Source: Hydnum rufescens UP504
Taxonomy: Eukaryota > Basidiomycota > Agaricomycetes > Cantharellales > Hydnaceae
Assembly: GCA_014904985.1 (NCBI GenBank)
Contig: MU128926.1
Location: 253,426-317,425 of the forward strand
Direction of reading: 5' to 3'
DNA length: 64,000 bases
Shown here one piece after another: positions 58,480 to 64,000 of the stretch. The notes under the pieces were generated by a model, which had not been told where the DNA came from, ran no database searches, and was given only the letters and a program-made list of their open reading frames with translations. The position numbers and the translations under genes are program-made. Every line of letters begins with the position of its first letter. The first letter of the stretch is position 1.

Positions 58480-60315
58480 TCAAAGCAAATCATTCATAAC
58501 AAAGCCATATACTAATCTCCGCCTCGGATCCATCCTGGTCGTCCGCTGAACATAATCCAGATCATCCCATATGCTCTCTACCTCATCCGCATCCGACCGT
58601 CGTTCGTCCAGCTCATGAAATCTATATCGATCTCGGGGTCTCGTCGGAACGCAAACCAAGTCCTGGACAAAATCCTCGAAAGGTCCGAATTTATGGAGGT
58701 GTGAGTCAATCTTGAGGCATTCAAGTCCTTTGGAGCCGTTCTTCAGTCGCCAAAGGCCTAATTTGACGTCATCCCAGTGAACCTCGGATCTAAAGATGAG
58801 GAAATCCAGCAACTCGTCATAGAATTCATCAACGAGTGTCTCATCATGATTGTAGAATAGCGAATGGAATTCCAAGTATCGGAGATGAGGGAGGTAGATA
58901 TTCTCGGATGAAACCAACGCTTCCTGGTGTGCGGAAGACGTAACGCGTTGAGAATTTTTATTGCGACGGGGCCATTCATCCGAATCGTCAAATCTTGGAT
59001 AAGAGGAGACGACCGGAACTACGAAGGAGTGTGCAACATTGGCCTGTCAGCTAACGATGAGTGTGTGCAGCGATCGACGAAGGACTCACAAATGCCATAA
59101 GCATAGGAGTAATTTCACGCGCATACCGGTCGCTGCAATGCGGTAGACAGATATCCAAGGAGAGCAGAGCAGGCGCTTTTAGCTCCCGGATCATGTATCG
59201 AAAGAATCTTCTCCCGTTATCGTTCCCCAATACCAAGCTACGAAGATGAGTTCTGACGGGAATTGCAGGGCCGACTCCGGTCCCCTTGTTCCCGCCATAG
59301 CGAAGACCTGACACGATAAGGCGCTCGAGTCTATCACTACTCCCAAGGATGCAGGCCCAGAAATGAGGATCATCGTCATTCTCTGCGATGCCGGAGAGTC
59401 TCAAAGTCACCACGTTATCCACTGCGAGATGCAGGGCCTTCACCTGCACATCTCGCAAGATGAGATGGCGCAATGCCGAACCAGTTCCTGAATGCTCCCC
59501 GGATTGAAAGTCTGCGATCATGCCATCCTCCTCGGACACCTCGGACATGGACACTAGCTTCAACGACTCCAGGGATTTGAGGTCCATGGAGTACGGTACG
59601 TAACGAAGAAAGTCTCGCGTGGTGAGGTCTCCGGAACTCCTTAGGGAAAGAGAACGCCATCTCGAGAAATGTAGAAACGAATCTTCCCATCGTTCTGGAA
59701 ACAGGCTATCGACGGCGAGATAAACATCTAATGGACGAGTCCCCGACCGTTCCAGCCATAGGGCTCGCTGTTCCGGATTCCATTCAAGACGGATGCGAGC
59801 CCACAGTTGTGTGAGGCTGACGGCCACAGCTCTCCATAGTCGAGACACCTGTTGCATAGGAAGAATGGCTGGTAGCACTACAATTTCCTGACGATATGAG
59901 GTGAAGAAAGTAGGGCACGAACCTGAGATATCCGCAATAGTGTTTTAGTAGGATCCACACGCTCCACGAGCGCCGAGGAGTACGTGAGGACCAGTATCGA
60001 TGCAATAATTTCATTTGGACATGCTGAAATGGGCGCGACACGCGCGCGCAACAATGCCAGCTCTTCCTCTGCAACGAGTCTCGCCTGGCGGATAAAACTT
60101 TCGGCTTCTTCGAGAGCTGCAATGCGAGCACTGAGACGGTAAATTGCTGATTTGGTGCGTGGATCTCTTCGAATGTCACCTGGCGTCGTCGAAACAAAGG
60201 TGACTGACGGGTGCTTCTTACAATCGTCACCAAGATCGTGTAGAAATGGCTCGATACGCTGGAACACAATGGCCTTGTAATCGATAGCGTCGTCGTCGAG
60301 GACACCGCACGACAT
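58480..60315 (-). pseudogene. F-box/LRR-type gene, array copy III, damaged near its 3' end
   Basis: The start at 60315 gives MSCGVLDDDAIDYKAIVFQR. Coiled coil, F-box (ILPMQQVSRLWRAVAVSLTQ) and LRR region (SALRHLILRDVQVKALHLAV, FFRYMIRELKAPALLSLDIC) are all open across the introns. Near 58926 one A is missing in the HTKEALVSS codons, so the frame breaks before the C-terminal domain. Two further compensating or terminal changes alter the acidic end. The protein could exist as a form lacking the last 150 residues. Confidence 0.75.
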
Positions 60316-60378
60316 CCTTAGGACAAAGTTGAGTGTTCGACTGGCTTATGAGATGGGCGGGCACGTGCAGGACAGAAC

Positions 60379-63138
60379 ATCCCCGACTCTGAAAGAGAGG
60401 GTGATGGCATGCTTTTGGATCCGAAATTGAATTCCGCCCAAAATCGTGTCACCGATAGCGCTGAGACCACGATTATCATTGTTTTCTGATATGTTTAAGG
60501 GTTTCATGCAATGGTCTAGTCGTGTCTTTCTTCAGTTCCATAGCTTTCTGATGTGTGGGCATCTGACACTATATTGGGCTATCTGATCATGTGACTCACT
60601 CATTATCGGCTTATCGCTAGTGTCTTCCAAAGCTTGTACTTGTTCTTGTTGGTATCCTGTCTCAGACAACTATGGGTATAATCACTCGTCTCCGCAAGAC
60701 CCATAAGCGGGATCGGGAGACTGCCCGCCGTCCCGCTAGTACATCTCAGAAGCAGCTTGGGATCCGCGCACAAAACCGTAAGCTAGTTTCTCATATCCTC
60801 AAACCTATGTCCAAATACAAGGGTACATGCGGGGCACGGCGCATGGGCATCCCTATGTATCTACACACGATTATCTGGGGATGAACAGAACTGGATGGGG
60901 GACTCATAATCCCTGTTCATAGAGAGCAATGAGAGGAGTTTTTTTTACAGACAGTGCACCACAGCAGGCGAAATCGTATCAGCGGCGGTAATGAAGGAAA
61001 CAAGATGCTTGCCAGATTGTGTGCCCCGGCTCGTATTGCCTCACGTTTGTCAATAGACATCTTGAGCACGTATGAGTTGATACCACTGCATGACTGTCAC
61101 CCCTGTTAGGTCTTTTGCTCCCTGCAATCTAGGACGGTAGCGTTCACGGCTGTGCCACTCGATTTATTTGGTACTTTATCACGTGCCCACTAAGCCACCG
61201 TCCATAAGTAAAGGACGTATGGTCAGCCTGAGAATCGATTTCGGCATCCTATCCTCCCTCCATCATCCCTGAGGTGTGCCTCCAAACAAATAAAAATGGA
61301 AATGACTATTACGAGCCATGTTTCTCCGGTGCTGCAGGTGAGTCGGGATCATAGGATGTATGACGTCTTTGCTGATTGAAATCCGTATATCCTCCCGTCG
61401 CGTTCCGGTCTATATCAGTTTTCCACCACTGATGGTCTTGGAATACCAATGTGCCTACTGGGCCAGTTCGACCATCATTGGGACTCCTTCAACCCTGCAT
61501 ATATATCAGTTTCAGGATCCCTACACTTACATTGGGGCCATTGCCAATGTTCTTAATGACCGTCTCCCACGTACCTCCTGGCTCATCCTCAGCGCACAAC
61601 CCACTTCTGCCTAATTACCTTGGGTTACCAAGGTCGTACTGATGCTTTTGAAACCTCACTTGCGCCCAGTTTTCCCCGGAAACAGGCCTGTTTAGAGTTG
61701 CTATCGATCGCTTGTGGCCAAAGGGTTTTTCTTCACAGTAGAGCACTCAAATTGTTTCTTTTCCAGAACACCGTTGCTTGCGAGTTTTCTAGTTCGGAAA
61801 TGCTGGCTACGATAAGGTAAGTTTCTATTTACTTGTCTGCAAAAGGAGCAGGTCCCAGCCACTCTTTTTTTATGTCCTTTTCTTATTTACTAATGTGTCA
61901 AATAGGTGTATCATAGGAACCATTGTTCAGGCCCACCCACCCCACCCGTCAAACAATAAACATGGTGATGCTATCATTATCATCGTGCATGATTATGGGT
62001 TTTATGATCCCGCATGTTCAGGCGGCTGCCTCTAGGAAACTCAACACCCTTGTATGGTGAGAGAATTAATACTTCTCAGTGAAATCGCCACTAGCATGGG
62101 CCGATCCGCGCAATTAGGGCCCATGGGGGCTCCCTCGTCAAAGGGTCCGCTACGGGTGCGTGGATGGATCGTGCAAGCTTTGCTCTTGCAAGCGGGTCGA
62201 TTATGGTCACGGTTCAATATCGCCTTGGATTACCCTTTCCCATTGCCTCTCCCCATAGCTGATTTCGAACCCATCGTTGAGGGATCATTTGGGCTGAAGC
62301 AGACCCAAATCCTCCTCGTGCACACCTCTGACCCGAATCCTTCTGGCTTGTCGTACGTGGCTTGGACCCTGTTGAGAAGAGTTGTAGTCACCATGCTCTC
62401 CAATTTGGTCTGTCTGGAGGCGAAGCTGTCGATGGCGGCCGCTTCCCTACGTTCTGGGCGACGAGGTTCTGTATGATTGGCAAATCCGCAGTGTCCTTTA
62501 AATTGAATTATGCAGCCTCGCCTTCTCGTTTCGGATTGGATATACGGTTCTCATTGTTCCTGAGACTGTAAATGCCATGATCCTTTGTTGGAGGAGTGCC
62601 TTACGTTCCCCGATTGTGGGTGTCTCTTGGGCTCCATGTGGCTGCGAATATGCAGTGCGCAAATAGTAGGACTCCTTCATGACTCTCAGCTATGTCGATT
62701 ACGCGATATTGTCGACGCTGCGTCACTTTTTGTTTCCTCGCCGCGTTTTCCTCTCTTTGATATTCAAGACTGTGGGCTGAAACTTCCCGCTTGCCAAAGA
62801 CAATTTGTGCGATCCGCAGGTTGTCTTCCCGACCTTCGCGGGCACTGCGAGGATAGCACATCACAGATAATCTACAGTGGGGCACGTAATGGCTGTTTTG
62901 CCATTGAGTGTATGATACTGTCGCACGACATTTGTACCGACCTAGGACGTATGCATGATTTCCTTTGGATAGTATACATGGTTCTTCTTTTCATCTTCCG
63001 ATGCTAACCTCCATATTCTCTTCTCCTTCGTCCTTCTTTTCCCCCCTCATGAGTTCAATTGAACCCTGTCTTCTTGAGCATACACAAACCAACTTGATGG
63101 AAAATATCCACATGACGACTGGCTTAAGAGTCGGGGAT
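60379..63138. mobile_element. 2.76-kb foreign block with 12-base terminal inverted repeats
   Basis: Left boundary ATCCCCGACTCT (60379-60390) and right boundary AGAGTCGGGGAT (63127-63138) are exact inverted repeats. They lie where array similarity stops on the left and within about 20 bases of where it resumes on the right. This suggests a DNA transposon. No transposase was recognised. Plus-strand open stretches (60672-60884 with THKRDRETARRPAST; 62054-62476 with LWSRFNIALDYPFPLPLPIA) have protein-like text but no family I know. No target duplication is seen, and the flanks are not contiguous parts of one unit. Confidence 0.55.
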
Positions 63139-63159
63139 TGACGCTTGTCGCCGCTACCC

Positions 63160-63912
63160 GATCATTAATAACAGAGCCATACACTAATCCTCCGCATCGG
63201 ATTCAACATCCAAGTCCTCGTCGTCCCGTGAAAAAAAACCCAGATCATCCCATGTAGTCTCTACCTCATCCGCATCCGACCGTCGTCTGTCCAGCTCATG
63301 AAATCTATATCGTCTCGGGGTCTCGTCGGGAACGCAAACCAAATCCTGGACATAATCCTCGAAAGATCCTACTTCATAGAGGTGTGAGTCAAGCTTGAGG
63401 CATTCAAGTCCTTTGGAGCCGTCCTTCTGTCGCCAACGGCCTGATTCGACGTCATACCAGTGAACCTTGGATCTAAAGATGAGGAAACTCAGCAACTTGT
63501 CATAGAATTCATCAACGAGTGTCCTATGATGATCGTAGAATAGCGAATGGAATTCCAAGTATCGGAGATGAGGGAGATAGATATTCTCGGATGAAACCAA
63601 CGCTTCTTGGTGTGCGGAAGATGTAACGCGTTGAGAATTTTTATTGCGACGGGGCGATTCATCCGAATTGTCAATTCTTGATAAGAGGAGACGACCGGAA
63701 CTATGAAGGAGTGTGCAACATTGGCCTGTCAGCTAACGATGAGTGTGTGCAGCGATCGACGGACTCACAAATGCCATAAGCATGGGTGTAATTTACGCTC
63801 ATACCGTTCGGTGCAGTCGGTAGACAGATATCCAAGGAGAGCAGAGCAGGCGCTTTTAGCTCCCGGATCATGTATCGAAAGAATCGTCTCCCGTTATCAT
63901 TCCCCAATACCA
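63160..63912 (-). pseudogene. F-box/LRR-type gene, array copy IV, 3' part only
   Basis: C-terminal domain (ENIYLPHLRYLEFHSLFYDH, RYRFHELDRRRSDADEVETT, acidic end SRDDEDLDVESDAED) ending at 63184, and the last LRR exon (FFRYMIRELKAPALLSLDIC). One base is missing in the same HTKEALVSS codons as in copy III (near 63606), with other indels at 63763-63815. Similarity to the minus-strand gene stops at 63912 inside VLGNDNG, where the inverted segment begins. Confidence 0.75.
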
Positions 63913-64000
63913 CGAAAGTCTTATCCGCCAAGCGAGAGTTGTTGCAGAGGAGGAAACTGGTATTTTGTGCGTGCCCGTGTCGCGGCCATTTCAGCATGTC
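63913..64000 (+). pseudogene. inverted F-box family segment (coiled-coil part) at the window edge
   Basis: Plus strand reads GAAAGTCTTATCCGCCAAGC, GTTGCAGAGGAGGAA and CATTTCAGCATGTC. This is the sense sequence of ESLIRQARLVAEEE...ISAC from the N-terminal part of the array genes, here in the opposite orientation to copy IV. It continues beyond the window. Confidence 0.75.

Larger units (their letters stand above)
57827..60383. repeat. F-box array unit III
   Basis: Same layout. It ends about 60380, just after the shared GCACGTGCAGGACAGA, where foreign sequence begins. Confidence 0.88.

Overview
The window is nuclear DNA of a filamentous basidiomycete, most likely an Agaricomycete. The signs are small spliceosomal introns (about 45-75 bases, GT..AG, many per gene), a pol III tRNA gene with a short intron, fungal housekeeping genes, and families that are expanded in mushroom-forming fungi (F-box/LRR proteins with an N-terminal coiled coil, DUF6534-type seven-helix membrane proteins, WD40 proteins with membrane segments, hAT and Helitron relics). 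No bacterial, organellar or viral signature was seen.

Layout. (1) 0.2-17 kb is a compact housekeeping block: tRNA-Leu(AAG); MGS1/WRNIP1-type AAA+ ATPase (-); an unidentified gene (-); methylmalonate-semialdehyde dehydrogenase (-), divergent from a pseudouridine-5'-phosphate glycosidase/kinase fusion (+); a large membrane WD40 protein (-); PET100 (-), divergent from the mitochondrial helicase IRC3 (+). (2) 17-30.6 kb is gene-poor: two diverged DUF6534 genes (-), a decayed copy of the IRC3 tail region, hAT-type elements with AAGTCG-rich ends, and a Helitron Rep/helicase-like fragment. (3) 30.6-37.6 kb is a segmental tandem duplication carrying two AIM24 genes, with a 515-base palindrome exactly at the duplication junction, followed by a third DUF6534 gene. 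(4) 38-48 kb holds an F-box remnant, a roughly 150-base minisatellite, the NAC alpha subunit (EGD2), a long Gln-rich AT-hook protein and the mitochondrial ribosomal protein mL49. (5) 48-51.4 kb shows nothing I can assign. (6) 51.4-64 kb is a tandem array of about 3-kb units. Each unit has a Pro-rich coding fragment (+) facing an F-box/LRR gene (-). One F-box gene is intact and three are frame-disrupted. The array is interrupted by a 2.76-kb foreign block with terminal inverted repeats and ends in an inverted junction at the window edge.

How the genes relate. Several act in mitochondria (IRC3, PET100, mL49, methylmalonate-semialdehyde dehydrogenase), but only as scattered neighbours, as is normal for fungi; there is no operon-like system. 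The most distinctive content is structural: the F-box array with variable LRR segments, and the palindrome at the AIM24 duplication junction. A caution: many conserved genes show a one-base frame offset, several at homopolymers, so an assembly with indel errors must be considered before calling pseudogenes. Exon ends were read by eye from GT..AG signals and family conservation and are approximate unless stated.
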